DNA of 64,000 nt from an uncultured Bacteroides sp. Its GTDB lineage: Bacteria; Bacteroidota; Bacteroidia; Bacteroidales; Bacteroidaceae. The stretch covers positions 62,001-126,000 of the forward strand of contig CANSEY010000004.1 in the NCBI GenBank assembly GCA_947646015.1. Direction: 5' to 3'. Positions 1 through 10,471 of the stretch are shown one piece after another. Both the position numbers and the translations under genes were made by a program. Within the stretch, counting starts at the first letter, position 1. The number at the start of each line of letters is the position of its first letter. The notes under the pieces were generated by a model. The model ran no database searches, had not been told where the DNA came from, and was given only the letters and a program-made list of their open reading frames with translations.

Positions 1-1823
1 AGTTGAAAAATAAAATGCAGGGGGAAGAATATAATGAAATTGCGCTTACTATTAAGATACATCGGCCGTGGTTTGCAACATGGGGAGCTTTTATCTTTTA
101 TTTTATTATTGTGTCGATTATAATGTATGGTACTTGGCGAGTAATAGCTAAGCGCAGGGCTTTGGCCTTGTTGTTGGTAAAAGAAAAAGATGAGAAAATG
201 CGGATAGAGGAAATAAATAAGATGAAGTTTCGTTTTTTTACTAATGTATCACATGAATTCCGCACTCCTTTAACTTTGATTATCGGACAAATAGAGATGA
301 TGTTGCAAATGGATAAAATATCTCCTGCTGTGACTAAACGTTTACAGACTATATATAGAAATGCGATGAATTTGCGAATATTGATAACGGAACTTCTTGA
401 TTTTAGGAAACAGGAACAGGGATTCATGAAGTTGAAAGTAGAATGTGTGGATGTGGTTCCTTTTGTAAAAGATATATATAGATCTTTTGCAGAATTAGCA
501 CGTAGGAAAGACATATCTTTTACATTTGACTCTACGGAAGAAAAGATTGATTTGTGGTTTGATCCACTACAAATGCAAAAGGTCTTGTTTAATCTTTTGT
601 CAAATGCTTTTAAATATACTCCCGAAGGTGGAAATATAAAAATAACTCTCAAGAGGGTACGTCAGATAGTTGAGATTGCTGTGGCCGATACCGGTTGTGG
701 AATTCCGAACGAGGCTTTGTCGAAGATATTTGAACGCTTTTACAGAGGAGACGAAGTGCTACCTGATGCAGTTCAGGGTAGTGGGATTGGCTTGGCGTTC
801 ACAAAGGCTATGGTAGAGGCACATAAAGGGGCGATAAAAGTTGAAAGTGTGTGGAATGAAGGAAGTTGTTTCAAAATAGAGTTACTTACGGGAAATTCGC
901 ATTTTACCAAGGAAGAGTTGGAGCATAGACGGAATATTCTTTCTTCATCTGATTGGACAGATGTGCTTAAAGTTGAAAATCTATTATTACAGGAAAAGCA
1001 GACGGATCTCGTGAGTAGTGATATTGTGAAAAAGGAAAGCGAAGCTGAATCAAAAGGAAAACCAGTAATTTTGCTGGTGGAAGACAGTGAAGAGGTGATG
1101 GAACTTTTGGTGTCTATTTTTTCATCCGTTTATATTGTTTATAAAGCAGATAACGGACAGGCAGGATATGAACAGGCTTTGAATATTCATCCGGATATAG
1201 TAGTGAGTGATGTAATGATGCCTGTAATGTCCGGCAAAGAGATGTGTTATAAAATAAAGAATTGTTTAGAATTGGCGTACGTTCCGGTTGTGCTGTTGAC
1301 AGCCCAGACGTCTGATGAACATACTATAGAGGGATATATGTTTGGGGCGGATGCTTATATAACGAAGCCATTTAACGTTAAACTATTATTGGCTTGTTGT
1401 AGTAATTTGTTAAAAAGTAGGCGTACTTTATTGGATAAGGTAATTCGGAAAGAAAAAGTTTTGTCACAAGAAACCAGGGGGGTGAATGTGCTTGATCAGA
1501 AAATTTTGGATGCAGCTACGGATATAATTAAAAGAAATTTTGATAATCCTGATTTTGATATGAATATGTTGGCTTCGGAATTGGGTATGGGACGTAGTAA
1601 AATGTTTGCCCGTATAAAGGAGGTGACAGGGCTGACACCTAATGAATTTGCGTTAAAATTGAAATTAGAAGAAGCATTACGGATGTTACAAGAAGAGCCT
1701 CAGTATAATATTTCGGAGATTTCTTATAGTTTGGGCTTTACTTCTCCACGTTATTTCAGTCGTTGTTTCAAAGCGTTTTATGGAGTATCTCCTTTGACTT
1801 ATAGAAAAGGTCCCGGACTTTAG
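1..1823 (+). CDS. Hybrid two-component system regulator (HTCS), 3' part; N-terminus outside window
   Basis: The reading frame is open to the left edge, so this is the C-terminal part of a longer protein. Numbering from base 3, a transmembrane helix lies near residues 26-46, a histidine kinase dimerisation helix has the phospho-acceptor motif NVSHEFRTP (His84), and the ATPase domain shows the N box (NLLSNAFKY) and G boxes (DTGCGIP, GSGIGLAF). A receiver domain follows (VEDSE, acceptor Asp in VVSDVMMP, Lys in TKPF) and an AraC-type helix-turn-helix ends the protein. Such one-polypeptide sensors normally carry a periplasmic beta-propeller and Y_Y_Y domain that bind an oligosaccharide. The first visible residues fit the end of that region. 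It lies directly upstream of the susC/susD operon in the same direction and is the likely activator of this PUL, an inference from position. Confidence 0.95.
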   Translation, partial: LKNKMQGEEYNEIALTIKIHRPWFATWGAFIFYFIIVSIIMYGTWRVIAKRRALALLLVKEKDEKMRIEEINKMKFRFFTNVSHEFRTPLTLIIGQIEMMLQMDKISPAVTKRLQTIYRNAMNLRILITELLDFRKQEQGFMKLKVECVDVVPFVKDIYRSFAELARRKDISFTFDSTEEKIDLWFDPLQMQKVLFNLLSNAFKYTPEGGNIKITLKRVRQIVEIAVADTGCGIPNEALSKIFERFYRGDEVLPDAVQGSGIGLAFTKAMVEAHKGAIKVESVWNEGSCFKIELLTGNSHFTKEELEHRRNILSSSDWTDVLKVENLLLQEKQTDLVSSDIVKKESEAESKGKPVILLVEDSEEVMELLVSIFSSVYIVYKADNGQAGYEQALNIHPDIVVSDVMMPVMSGKEMCYKIKNCLELAYVPVVLLTAQTSDEHTIEGYMFGADAYITKPFNVKLLLACCSNLLKSRRTLLDKVIRKEKVLSQETRGVNVLDQKILDAATDIIKRNFDNPDFDMNMLASELGMGRSKMFARIKEVTGLTPNEFALKLKLEEALRMLQEEPQYNISEISYSLGFTSPRYFSRCFKAFYGVSPLTYRKGPGL

Positions 1824-2048
1824 AATGTAGATTCTACTTTTGTTCATATCGATTTCTTCTTTTGGCTTTTATCTTATGGTCATGTCCAGACTATGTTTTT
1901 TGTATGCAGTAGTTTTAGTGGAGGTGATTTATTGTCTGATTTGTGGCACTCTTTGTCTGAAAGGATGAAATGTGCTGCCGTTCGGATAATATTGCCTCCT
2001 TTTATTGTTTGCTAAACGCTTTTTTTGCAAAAAAGATTTAATAGAATA

Positions 2049-2492
2049 ATGAAAAAGAAGATTTTTTTAGTGTTTACGATTTTATCTGTAATTCCAATGT
2101 TGTATGCTATGCAATCAATAACAGGACAACCGGTTAAGAAAACAAGAAGTGCGACTTTTGTTTATGAGAAAGAGAAAGTGTGGGAATCGGCAGGCGATGG
2201 CGTTACTCGGCAGATTATGGGTTATGACGGGCAGGCGATGCTGGTGAAGGTTAAATTTGAGAAGGGAGCGATAGGTACTCCTCATACTCATTATCATACG
2301 CAGCTAACCTATGTGGTAAGTGGAAAATTTGAGTTTACCGTAGGAGATGAGAAGCAGATAGTGGCTGCCGGAGATGGTATTTATATAGAACCGGATGTTA
2401 TGCACGGTTGTGTATGTTTGGAGGCAGGTGTACTTATTGATAGCTTTGCTCCGATGCGCGTTGATTTTCTGGTTAAACCTGAAAATAGGTAG
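2049..2492 (+). CDS. Secreted cupin, KdgF-like
   Basis: About 147 residues if translation starts at ATG 2049 (MKKKIF), which gives a clean signal peptide; an in-frame start at 2025 only adds a polar leader. The single cupin domain has a metal-binding pattern of the form HTHYHTQ followed by a Gly-rich turn, PDVMHG, and an ending APMRVDFL that closely resembles KdgF proteins. KdgF converts 4,5-unsaturated uronates released from pectin or alginate into the linear keto form. The gene sits between the regulator and susC of a PUL that also encodes a lyase and a GH88, so the same role on the released unsaturated sugar is likely. The signal peptide puts it in the periplasm, whereas classical KdgF is cytoplasmic. 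The cupin fold is clear; the KdgF function is inferred. Confidence 0.75.
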   Translation: MKKKIFLVFTILSVIPMLYAMQSITGQPVKKTRSATFVYEKEKVWESAGDGVTRQIMGYDGQAMLVKVKFEKGAIGTPHTHYHTQLTYVVSGKFEFTVGDEKQIVAAGDGIYIEPDVMHGCVCLEAGVLIDSFAPMRVDFLVKPENR

Positions 2493-2586
2493 TAAAACTG
2501 TCCGATTTGTGGCATATATTGTTTCTGAATACAATTTGTGCACCTGTCGGATATTCGGTAGGTAGGCTTTGCTTTTTTATGTTTTC

Positions 2587-2594
2587 TACATTTG
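2587..2594 (+). promoter_or_regulatory. Candidate -7 box for the PUL operon
   Basis: TACATTTG matches the Bacteroides -7 consensus TAnnTTTG and lies 54 bases before the susC start. A TTTG is present upstream at 2568-2571, but the 15-base spacing is shorter than the usual 19-21, so the -33 element is weak, as expected for an activator-dependent promoter. Confidence 0.4.
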
Positions 2595-2648
2595 CAATGT
2601 TTTCTGAAAAAGTATTAATTGTTTATTTAATCAAAAATCTGTTTATTT

Positions 2649-5600
2649 ATGAGAAACAAAGTTTGGTTATTAGCGTTAACTTTGTTAGTTGTGTATTCGG
2701 GCAGGGTCTTGGGAAATGATAGTCATTTTCGGTCAGCCTTGGTTGCACAACAAGTTAACAAAAAAGTTGTGACCGGTGTCGTATCAGACGATATGGGCCC
2801 CGTGATAGGTGCAACAGTCTCAGTGAAAGGAACCACAAACGGCGTAGTGACTGATTTGGACGGGAATTTCAAACTGACTGTACCGGTAGGTGCTACTCTT
2901 GTGATTTCCTTTATTGGCTATGAAGATAAGGAGCTTGTTTATAAGGGCGAACCTCAGTTAAACGTGAAGTTGAGTGAAAATGTGACCGCCTTGGAAGAGG
3001 TACAGGTCATTGCCTATGGTAGTGCTAAAAAGGTGACTATTACAGGTGCTCTTTCATCGGTGAAATCGGATGAAATTATGAAATCTCCGGTTGGGAGTAT
3101 CGCGAATGCTCTTAGCGGAAAAGTGCCTGGTTTATCTAGTGTGCAGTCTAGTGGACAACCAGGAGCGGACGATGCGACGATATACGTACGTGGTGTCGGC
3201 TCTTTGTCTACCAATCTCTCTTCCCCTTTATGTCTGGTAGATGGTGTTGAGCGTTCTTTCTCTCAGTTGGACCCTAATGAAGTAGAAGACATTACTGTAT
3301 TGAAAGATGCTTCGGCTACAGCCGTGTTTGGTGTGCGTGGTGCAAATGGCGTGATATTGGTGACTACCAAGCGTGGAAGTGAAGGAAAAGCAAAGGTTTC
3401 TTTTTCTACTAGTGCAGCTTTACAGCTACCGACTCGTATTCCTGATTTTGCTAATAGCTATGATTATGCAAACGCCTTTAATAATGCGCAGTTACGTGAT
3501 GGAGTTTTGGAGGAAAATTTGACCTTTACTCCCGAAATGCTAGAAGCTTTTCGCACACATAGCAATCCGATAATGTATTCCGATACAGATTGGACGGATA
3601 TGTTGATAAAGAATTCGGCATGGCAGACACAACATAATTTCAATATATCCGGTGGCTCCAAGCGTGTTAAATACTTTGCATCGTTGGGTATCTATACACA
3701 AGATGGGCTATTCAATATGTTTGATACGGGCGATTATGATTCCGGGTTCAAATACAATCGATACAATTATCGTGTCAACATGGATGTAGATGTAACGAAA
3801 ACAACATCTATGAAGATTAATCTGGGCGGACGATTGACAGATAAGCGAGAACCCAATTATGATAATGGTACTAGTAAAACAGTAGCATATCTTTTTAGAG
3901 ACGTATATTGGACTCCTCCTTTTGCCGGTCCGGGTATTGTGGATGGAAAATGGGTCACTCTTAATGAAACTTTATATGGAGGTTTTGGGAAAATATACGA
4001 TGCTCTTAATTCATATTACGGAAAAGGTTATAATACAATTGCCAATAATGTGATTAATTTCGATTTTTCTTTGCAGCAAAAACTGGATATGATAACTAAG
4101 GGGTTGAAAGTACATATCAAAGGGGCGTATAATAGTGGGGTTTCCATTACAAAAAAGCGTGAAGGACGTGCGGCAAGATATGAAGCTTTTTTGGGTGAAA
4201 ATGATGAAATTTTATTGAAAAAGACTCAAGAAACGACTACATTATCATACAATGAGAGTACAGGTCAGTCTCGTGATTGGTATTTAGAGGCTGCACTTAA
4301 TTATTCTCGTAAGTTTGGACATCACAATGTGTCAGCTTTGGCTATGTATAATCAGTCGATGAAATATTATTATTCTGATAAGTTCCCCGGGATTCCCCGT
4401 AGTTACGTTGGACTTGTGGGACGTGCCACTTATGACTATAAGACTCGCTATATGGTGGATTTCAGTGTCGGTTACAATGGATCCGAAAATTTTGCTGAAG
4501 GAAAACGTTTCGGCTTTTTTCCTGCGGGTTCTGCTGGTTGGATTTTGTCCGAAGAAAGATTCATGTCTTCTTTGAAGCCTTATCTTAGCTATATGAAAGT
4601 GCGTGCTTCTTATGGTATTGTAGGTAATGACAGGGTATCCGATGGTTCACGTTTCCTTTATTTGCCTGATTCTTATATTATCAGTTCGGGTAATTATGGA
4701 TTCGGTTCATCCAATGATTATAAGTTACCCGGGGCTATCGAGTCTAAAATCGGTAATCCGAATGTAACTTGGGAAACAGCTTCCAAACAGAACTATGGTG
4801 TCGATATGCATTTCTTTGATGGTCATTTGAAAACCTCTTTTGACTATTTCGTTGAACATCGTAAGGACATATTGCTTACTCGTAAGTTGGATCCGGGTTA
4901 TCTGGCAGTGAAGTTGCCTACAGTGAACATGGGTAAGGTGGATAATAAAGGTTTTGAAGTTACCGCCCGATGGGAGGATAAAATTCAGAATGTAAGTTAT
5001 TATGTAGGTACGAGTTGGTCGTATGCTAAAAATAAGATAATCTTCCAAGATGAAATTCCTCAACCTTATGAGTGGATGGAACAGACCGGACGTCCTGTAG
5101 GACAACAGTTCGGATACGTTACTGACGGCTTTTTCTCTCAAGAAGATGTAGAAAAATATGCGATAAATAAAGGTATGGAAGGGGGGATTCCCGACCATAA
5201 TTTTTCACCTAAGGCAGGTGATGTGAAGTATAGGGATTTGAATGGTGATTACAAGATAGATGATAAAGATGTAGCTGCTATTGGATATCCTAAATATCCG
5301 TTACTGACAGGTAATATGTCATTGGGATTTTCGTGGAATGGCCTTGATTTCAGTATGGTATGGTCAGGAGCGTTCAAGACCTCCCGTCTGGTAAGTAGTT
5401 TTTATCGTGTTCCGTTTGATACGACAAACAATCGTGCTTTATTGAGCTATATGATAAAAGATGCCTGGACACCGGAGAAAGGCAACTCTTCCACTGCTCC
5501 TGCTATTTCTTTCGGAGCTAGTAAAGCTAACAACTATAAAGATTCCGATTTATGGTTGCGTGATGCTTCTTACGTTCGTCTGAAAAATATAGAACTTGGG

Positions 5601-5780
5601 TATTCTTTTCCTAAACAAATTGTAAAGAAAATGCATTTGGGAACGTTAAGGCTTTCGGTATCTGGATATAACTTGCTTACATTTGATGATATGGGATTCT
5701 GTGACCCGGAAAGTAATCCAGACGGTCAAGCTTATCCTTTGATAAAAGTGGTGAATTTCGGTTTGAAGGTAGGATTTTAA
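2649..5780 (+). CDS. SusC-like TonB-dependent outer-membrane transporter (first pair)
   Basis: 1043 residues. A signal peptide (about 1-23) is followed by a carboxypeptidase-D regulatory-like beta-sandwich (residues about 40-115, VTGVVSDDMGPVIGATV), then the TonB box/plug region (ITGALSSVKSDEI, IYVRGVGSL, LKDASATAVFG-RGANGVILV-TKRG) and a long beta-barrel ending in the typical aromatic C-terminus FGLKVGF. With its SusD partner it would bind and import oligosaccharides across the outer membrane. It is 15 bases upstream of susD and is probably the first gene of an operon reaching 19.8 kb. The family is certain; the substrate is not shown by the sequence. Confidence 0.96.
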   Translation: MRNKVWLLALTLLVVYSGRVLGNDSHFRSALVAQQVNKKVVTGVVSDDMGPVIGATVSVKGTTNGVVTDLDGNFKLTVPVGATLVISFIGYEDKELVYKGEPQLNVKLSENVTALEEVQVIAYGSAKKVTITGALSSVKSDEIMKSPVGSIANALSGKVPGLSSVQSSGQPGADDATIYVRGVGSLSTNLSSPLCLVDGVERSFSQLDPNEVEDITVLKDASATAVFGVRGANGVILVTTKRGSEGKAKVSFSTSAALQLPTRIPDFANSYDYANAFNNAQLRDGVLEENLTFTPEMLEAFRTHSNPIMYSDTDWTDMLIKNSAWQTQHNFNISGGSKRVKYFASLGIYTQDGLFNMFDTGDYDSGFKYNRYNYRVNMDVDVTKTTSMKINLGGRLTDKREPNYDNGTSKTVAYLFRDVYWTPPFAGPGIVDGKWVTLNETLYGGFGKIYDALNSYYGKGYNTIANNVINFDFSLQQKLDMITKGLKVHIKGAYNSGVSITKKREGRAARYEAFLGENDEILLKKTQETTTLSYNESTGQSRDWYLEAALNYSRKFGHHNVSALAMYNQSMKYYYSDKFPGIPRSYVGLVGRATYDYKTRYMVDFSVGYNGSENFAEGKRFGFFPAGSAGWILSEERFMSSLKPYLSYMKVRASYGIVGNDRVSDGSRFLYLPDSYIISSGNYGFGSSNDYKLPGAIESKIGNPNVTWETASKQNYGVDMHFFDGHLKTSFDYFVEHRKDILLTRKLDPGYLAVKLPTVNMGKVDNKGFEVTARWEDKIQNVSYYVGTSWSYAKNKIIFQDEIPQPYEWMEQTGRPVGQQFGYVTDGFFSQEDVEKYAINKGMEGGIPDHNFSPKAGDVKYRDLNGDYKIDDKDVAAIGYPKYPLLTGNMSLGFSWNGLDFSMVWSGAFKTSRLVSSFYRVPFDTTNNRALLSYMIKDAWTPEKGNSSTAPAISFGASKANNYKDSDLWLRDASYVRLKNIELGYSFPKQIVKKMHLGTLRLSVSGYNLLTFDDMGFCDPESNPDGQAYPLIKVVNFGLKVGF

Positions 5781-5795
5781 TAAAAGAAAAAGATT

Positions 5796-7655
5796 ATGAA
5801 ACAGATAAAGAGACACTTCCATGTCATAATAGTAATGTTGGGATTGATAACGATGATCTCTTGTGAAGATTTAGCATTTGGAGATAAATTCCTGCAAAAG
5901 CCGCCCAGTACGGATGTGACGATTGATACGGTTTTTTCTACTGCTGAATATGCACGCAGAGTATTATGGTATACTTATCAGTATCTTCCTTACGGACTGG
6001 AAACAACCGGATATTGGACAACAATGTATTTGTCTAATATCGAAGCTTTAACAGATTTATGTCAGTCTAGTATTTATTATTCCGGGGCGAATACTGTGTA
6101 TTATACAGGTGATTACAATGCGAGCAAAGAAAATGCTCCGCGTGTTTTGAAAACTAGTGCTACTAAACTTCGTTTTAATGATAGTGAGACTCACATGTGG
6201 GCAGCCATTCGTCACGCTTGGCTTGTTGTAGAGAATATCGATCGCGTTCCTGATATGGATCAGGAGGAAAAAGAACGTCTGAAAGCGGAAGCTAAGACGA
6301 TTGTAGCGATTTATTATATTCATATGTTGCGCCATTATGGTGCTTTACCTATTGTGGATAAAGTTATTGCACCTGATGATGCAGATTTTCCAGCTAGAGC
6401 TACTTTGGATGAAACTGTAAAGTTTATTCTTCGTATTTTGCAAGAAGCCATTGATTGTCCGCATTTCCCATGGAACATTTCTCCTTCCGATTTAGCCAAC
6501 TGGGACGGACGAATTACTAAAGCTGGGGCCATGGGATTGAAAGCCAGACTTCTGCTTTTTGTGGCAAGTCCTTTGTTCAATAATGAAGAACCTTATTATC
6601 CGGGTGAAGCTTCGGATAAAAAAATGACATGGTATGGTGATTATCAGCATGAACGTTGGGGGGATGCGGTTAAAGCTTGTGAAGATTTCTTTAGAGCTTT
6701 GGACGAAAATCAATTTTATAAATTGGTAGAGAAGGAAGATGTTACTCCAAGTGAATATCGTTATGCATTTCGTGCCGCTTATTTTGATCGTGGAACTACT
6801 GAAACTTTGATTCCCGTTCACCGGAATATATATAAGGCTAATAATAATCCATTACCGAATCAAGCAATCCGCTGGGGAGCCTATAATCCGACAAAGGAAT
6901 ATTTTGATATGTTTCAAACAGCAGATGGGGACGATTTTGATTGGAACAATGAAGAACATCGCCGGAATCCTTTTATCAATAGAGATCCGCGTTTAAGCGA
7001 AACATTTATTTTGGATGGAGATATATTCCAAGGTAGAACAGCTGGAGTTACTGATGAAAATCCGGCCGATAAGACTAATTATCCGAAAGGTAGAGATTGG
7101 GGAGTCGGCCAGGTAACTGTTAAAAGTTTGTTAACTGGTATTTCTTGTCGCAAATGGGGGCTGGACCGTGCAGGTGAATATAACAATCATGTGATTCAAT
7201 GGCCGCATTTGCGTATTGCCGAACTCTATCTTAGTTACGCTGAAGCTTTGAATGAATACCATAAAGCTCCTAATGACTTGGCTTACTTTTACGTGAATAA
7301 AGTGCGTGAACGCGTAGGAATGAAAGAGTTGAAAAGGGGGTTGAACCGAGAACAATTTAGAGCTGCTGTACTTCGTGAACGTGCTTGTGAATTCGGTTTT
7401 GAAGAGGTTCGTTATTTTGACCTGATTCGTTGGAGAATGGATGAGAAATTCTCTACACCTCTGCATGGATTGCATGTTTATAAAAATAAGAATGATCAGT
7501 CTTATATATGTGAAGAGTTCCCTCTGTTGGGAACCGAAGGTAGCCGTTATTGGTGGGAACCCGGAAACTATTCACGTAAATGGTATTTGAGCGCTTTCCC
7601 TCAAAACGAAGTAAATAAAGGGTATGGCTTGGTACAAAATCCGGGTTGGGAATAA
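5796..7655 (+). CDS. SusD-like surface lipoprotein (first pair)
   Basis: 619 residues with a lipoprotein signal peptide ending MISC (Cys about 23). It has the SusD/RagB features: an N-terminal helical TPR-like region with HAWLVVENIDRVPDM, the AKAGAMGLKARLLLF segment, and the C-terminal LRERACEFGFEEVRYFDLIRW block followed by the terminal QNPGWE. SusD proteins cap the SusC barrel and hold the glycan at the cell surface. Its start lies 15 bases after the susC stop and the second susC follows 18 bases after its stop, so the four sus genes are likely co-transcribed. Confidence 0.95.
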   Translation: MKQIKRHFHVIIVMLGLITMISCEDLAFGDKFLQKPPSTDVTIDTVFSTAEYARRVLWYTYQYLPYGLETTGYWTTMYLSNIEALTDLCQSSIYYSGANTVYYTGDYNASKENAPRVLKTSATKLRFNDSETHMWAAIRHAWLVVENIDRVPDMDQEEKERLKAEAKTIVAIYYIHMLRHYGALPIVDKVIAPDDADFPARATLDETVKFILRILQEAIDCPHFPWNISPSDLANWDGRITKAGAMGLKARLLLFVASPLFNNEEPYYPGEASDKKMTWYGDYQHERWGDAVKACEDFFRALDENQFYKLVEKEDVTPSEYRYAFRAAYFDRGTTETLIPVHRNIYKANNNPLPNQAIRWGAYNPTKEYFDMFQTADGDDFDWNNEEHRRNPFINRDPRLSETFILDGDIFQGRTAGVTDENPADKTNYPKGRDWGVGQVTVKSLLTGISCRKWGLDRAGEYNNHVIQWPHLRIAELYLSYAEALNEYHKAPNDLAYFYVNKVRERVGMKELKRGLNREQFRAAVLRERACEFGFEEVRYFDLIRWRMDEKFSTPLHGLHVYKNKNDQSYICEEFPLLGTEGSRYWWEPGNYSRKWYLSAFPQNEVNKGYGLVQNPGWE

Positions 7656-7673
7656 AATTTATGAAAAACATAG

Positions 7674-10460
7674 ATGAAGAATAATATGAGTAAAAAACTT
7701 AATATAATATTGGTCGGTATGTTCTGTTCTGCGAGTGTAATGGCGCAAACAGATACATTGACAGCTCACAGAGATAATATGGCTGTGGATTTCGGACGGA
7801 ATATCGTTCACGATATGAAAGAAGTGACCGGTGCTGTTTCTGTGGTTGGCAGCGGAACGCTTTCTCATAAAAGAAGTATTAATCCCGGCAATCAATTGTT
7901 CGGAACATTGTCTGGCTTACAAGTGTTGCAAAACTCCGGTGCAGCGTGGGAGGACGGTCCTACCATGTATATACGGGGACTGGGTACTACGAACTCTAAA
8001 AATCCGTTGGTGTTGGTAGATGGTTTCGAGCGTTCTATCAAGGAATTGTCATCAGAAGAAATAGAGTCGGTCAGTGTGTTAAAGGATGCTGTGGCTACAA
8101 GTATATATGGTATTCGTGGAGCCAACGGGGTGATTCTCGTGAAGACCAAACGTGGTTCCATGACAGCTCCTCAGATTGATTTCTCATATGATTTTAATGT
8201 CGCTACGCCGAATCGTTTGCCGGATTTTGCAGATGGTTATACATATGCGTTGGCACTCAACGAAGCCTTGGTAAACGATGGTTCGCTTCCACGCTATTCT
8301 GCTGCAGAGCTTGACGCATTCAAGAATCAGACTTATCCGCTGTTCTATCCCAATGTAGACTGGATGGATGAGGCTTTGCGAGGTGCCAGCTACGGTGATA
8401 ATATTTCTTTCTCCGCTAGGGGAGGCGGTAAATTTGTCCGTTACTATACGATGTTGAACTTTTTGGATAATCGTGGTATCTTGCAACCGACGGGAGATAA
8501 TGACGGATACTCAACACAACTTAAGTATTCCCGGCTGAATATTCGTACCAACTTGGATATCGAAGTTTCACCTACTACTACTGTGCAATTGAATTTGCTC
8601 GGAAACTTTACCGAGCACAATCGTCCGGGAACGACATCTGATGACTTGTTTGATATGCTATATCAGACACCTTCTGGTGCTTTTCCGATAAAGACAGAAA
8701 AAGGAATTTGGGGAGGTACTACCGTATATGGAAACAATCCGATAGCTGCCATTTCAGCCAAAGGATATGCACGTTCGCAAACTCGTGCATTATTTGCCGA
8801 TATACATTTGAAACAGGACTTCTCTTTTTTGTTGCCCGGATTATCAGCCGGTTTTAAAGTAGCTTTGGATAATTCGGCCTCTTATTGGGACAGCAATACG
8901 AAGAATTACGCTTACGGTTCGGCTTCACTCGACATGACAACGGGAGCAAAAACATTCAAAGAACTTCGTAAAGAAGGTACACTTGCTTTCTCGAAGAGTG
9001 TCGGTTCTGTATTAACGCATTTTAATTTAGAGGCTTATGCTAATTACATGAAGAATTTTGGAAAGCATGCTCTGAACGCCACTTTCATATATGCCATGGA
9101 TAAAACGAAGTCGAAAGGAAGGAATACCGGGCGTGCTTTTATGGATATAATCGGACAGGTTCATTACACGTATAATAATCGTTACTTGGTAGATTTCTCT
9201 CTCTCCGGTTCTGCTTCCAGCATTCTTGACCCGGATAAACGTTGGGGTATATTTCCTGCTATAGGTGCCGGCTGGATATTGTCGGAAGAAGATTTCATGA
9301 AACAAGATTGGTTGAATTTCTTGAAACTGAGAGCTTCTTATGGTATATCGGGACGTGCCGATTATGGTGTCAATTTGTTCCGAGACATTTACGGTGGTGG
9401 AAATTCATATTACTTCAAGGATTCTCCAGCTTCAATGTCGGGCATGAAACTTAATCAGTTGGCTATAGATGGTTTCACTTACGAAAAGTCTCATAAACTG
9501 AATGTGGGGATTGATTTCAAAGCATGGAACAAACTTTCGTTGTCATTGGATGCTTTTTATGACCATCGTACGGATATTTTGGTGGAAGGCGGAAATGCGA
9601 TATCTTCGGTATTTGGAGTTTCTGTTCCAAAGTTGAATAATGGCGTGGTAGATAACAGAGGCATTGAAGCTTATCTTGGTTGGGATGATAAAATCTCGGA
9701 TTTCTCTTATCATTTGGGAGGCCAATTCTCATTTGTACGCAATAAGATTATTAATCAGAATGAAGAATATCGTCCGCATGATTATCAGAAACGCACCGGA
9801 GGTTCTTTGGGACAGATTTTTGGTTATGAGGTAACAGGTATCTATCAGTCTCAGGAAGAAATTGATAATCGTGAAGTGAAACAATATCTAGGGGATGTAC
9901 GTCCGGGTGACTTGATGTTCAAGGATCAGAATGGAGATAAAAGAATTGATACATACGATCAGGTAGCGTTGGGATATAATTCTGTTTGTCCGGAAATCTA
10001 TTATTCGCTTGACTTGGGCGCTGAATACAAAGGCATAGGTGTTTATGCTTTGTTCCAGGGAGTCGGCAATTATAGTGAGATACTGGATACTCGTAGTGTA
10101 TATCGTCCGATAGTCGGTAATAATACCATATCAGATTACTATTATAAGAATCGTTGGAGTGAGACAAATCCTTCAGGAACACTTCCCCGGTTGAGCTATT
10201 CGGGTTCTCCCAATAACTATAACAATAACTCGTTGTGGGTGGCCGACGCTTCTTATCTGAAGTTGAGAACATTGGAACTGTATTATAAACTTCCGTCTAA
10301 TTTGATGAAGAAAACCAAATTCTTAGGTGGGGCGAAAGTCTTTATGCGTGCACACGATCTTTTCTGCATTGATGGCATTGATATCCAAGATCCGGAGGCA
10401 GTGGGTGCTGTCCATCCTACCATGACTCAATATACATTCGGGTTTAATTTGTCTTTTTAA
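7674..10460 (+). CDS. SusC-like TonB-dependent transporter (second pair), lacking the N-terminal regulatory domain
   Basis: 928 residues, more than 100 shorter than the first SusC. After a signal peptide (cleavage probably after VMAQ) the protein goes almost directly to the plug domain (EVTGAVSVVGSGTL, MYIRGLGT, LKDAVATSIYGIRGANGVI). The carboxypeptidase-D-like beta-sandwich present in the first SusC is missing. The barrel is complete and ends FGFNLSF. An alternative start is ATG 7686 (MSKKLN), since no clear ribosome-binding site separates the two. It pairs with the SusD-like gene 12 bases downstream. A second tandem SusC/D pair suggests import of a second oligosaccharide class or size; this is inference. 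Confidence 0.94.
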   Translation: MKNNMSKKLNIILVGMFCSASVMAQTDTLTAHRDNMAVDFGRNIVHDMKEVTGAVSVVGSGTLSHKRSINPGNQLFGTLSGLQVLQNSGAAWEDGPTMYIRGLGTTNSKNPLVLVDGFERSIKELSSEEIESVSVLKDAVATSIYGIRGANGVILVKTKRGSMTAPQIDFSYDFNVATPNRLPDFADGYTYALALNEALVNDGSLPRYSAAELDAFKNQTYPLFYPNVDWMDEALRGASYGDNISFSARGGGKFVRYYTMLNFLDNRGILQPTGDNDGYSTQLKYSRLNIRTNLDIEVSPTTTVQLNLLGNFTEHNRPGTTSDDLFDMLYQTPSGAFPIKTEKGIWGGTTVYGNNPIAAISAKGYARSQTRALFADIHLKQDFSFLLPGLSAGFKVALDNSASYWDSNTKNYAYGSASLDMTTGAKTFKELRKEGTLAFSKSVGSVLTHFNLEAYANYMKNFGKHALNATFIYAMDKTKSKGRNTGRAFMDIIGQVHYTYNNRYLVDFSLSGSASSILDPDKRWGIFPAIGAGWILSEEDFMKQDWLNFLKLRASYGISGRADYGVNLFRDIYGGGNSYYFKDSPASMSGMKLNQLAIDGFTYEKSHKLNVGIDFKAWNKLSLSLDAFYDHRTDILVEGGNAISSVFGVSVPKLNNGVVDNRGIEAYLGWDDKISDFSYHLGGQFSFVRNKIINQNEEYRPHDYQKRTGGSLGQIFGYEVTGIYQSQEEIDNREVKQYLGDVRPGDLMFKDQNGDKRIDTYDQVALGYNSVCPEIYYSLDLGAEYKGIGVYALFQGVGNYSEILDTRSVYRPIVGNNTISDYYYKNRWSETNPSGTLPRLSYSGSPNNYNNNSLWVADASYLKLRTLELYYKLPSNLMKKTKFLGGAKVFMRAHDLFCIDGIDIQDPEAVGAVHPTMTQYTFGFNLSF

Positions 10461-10471
10461 AAAATGATCAT

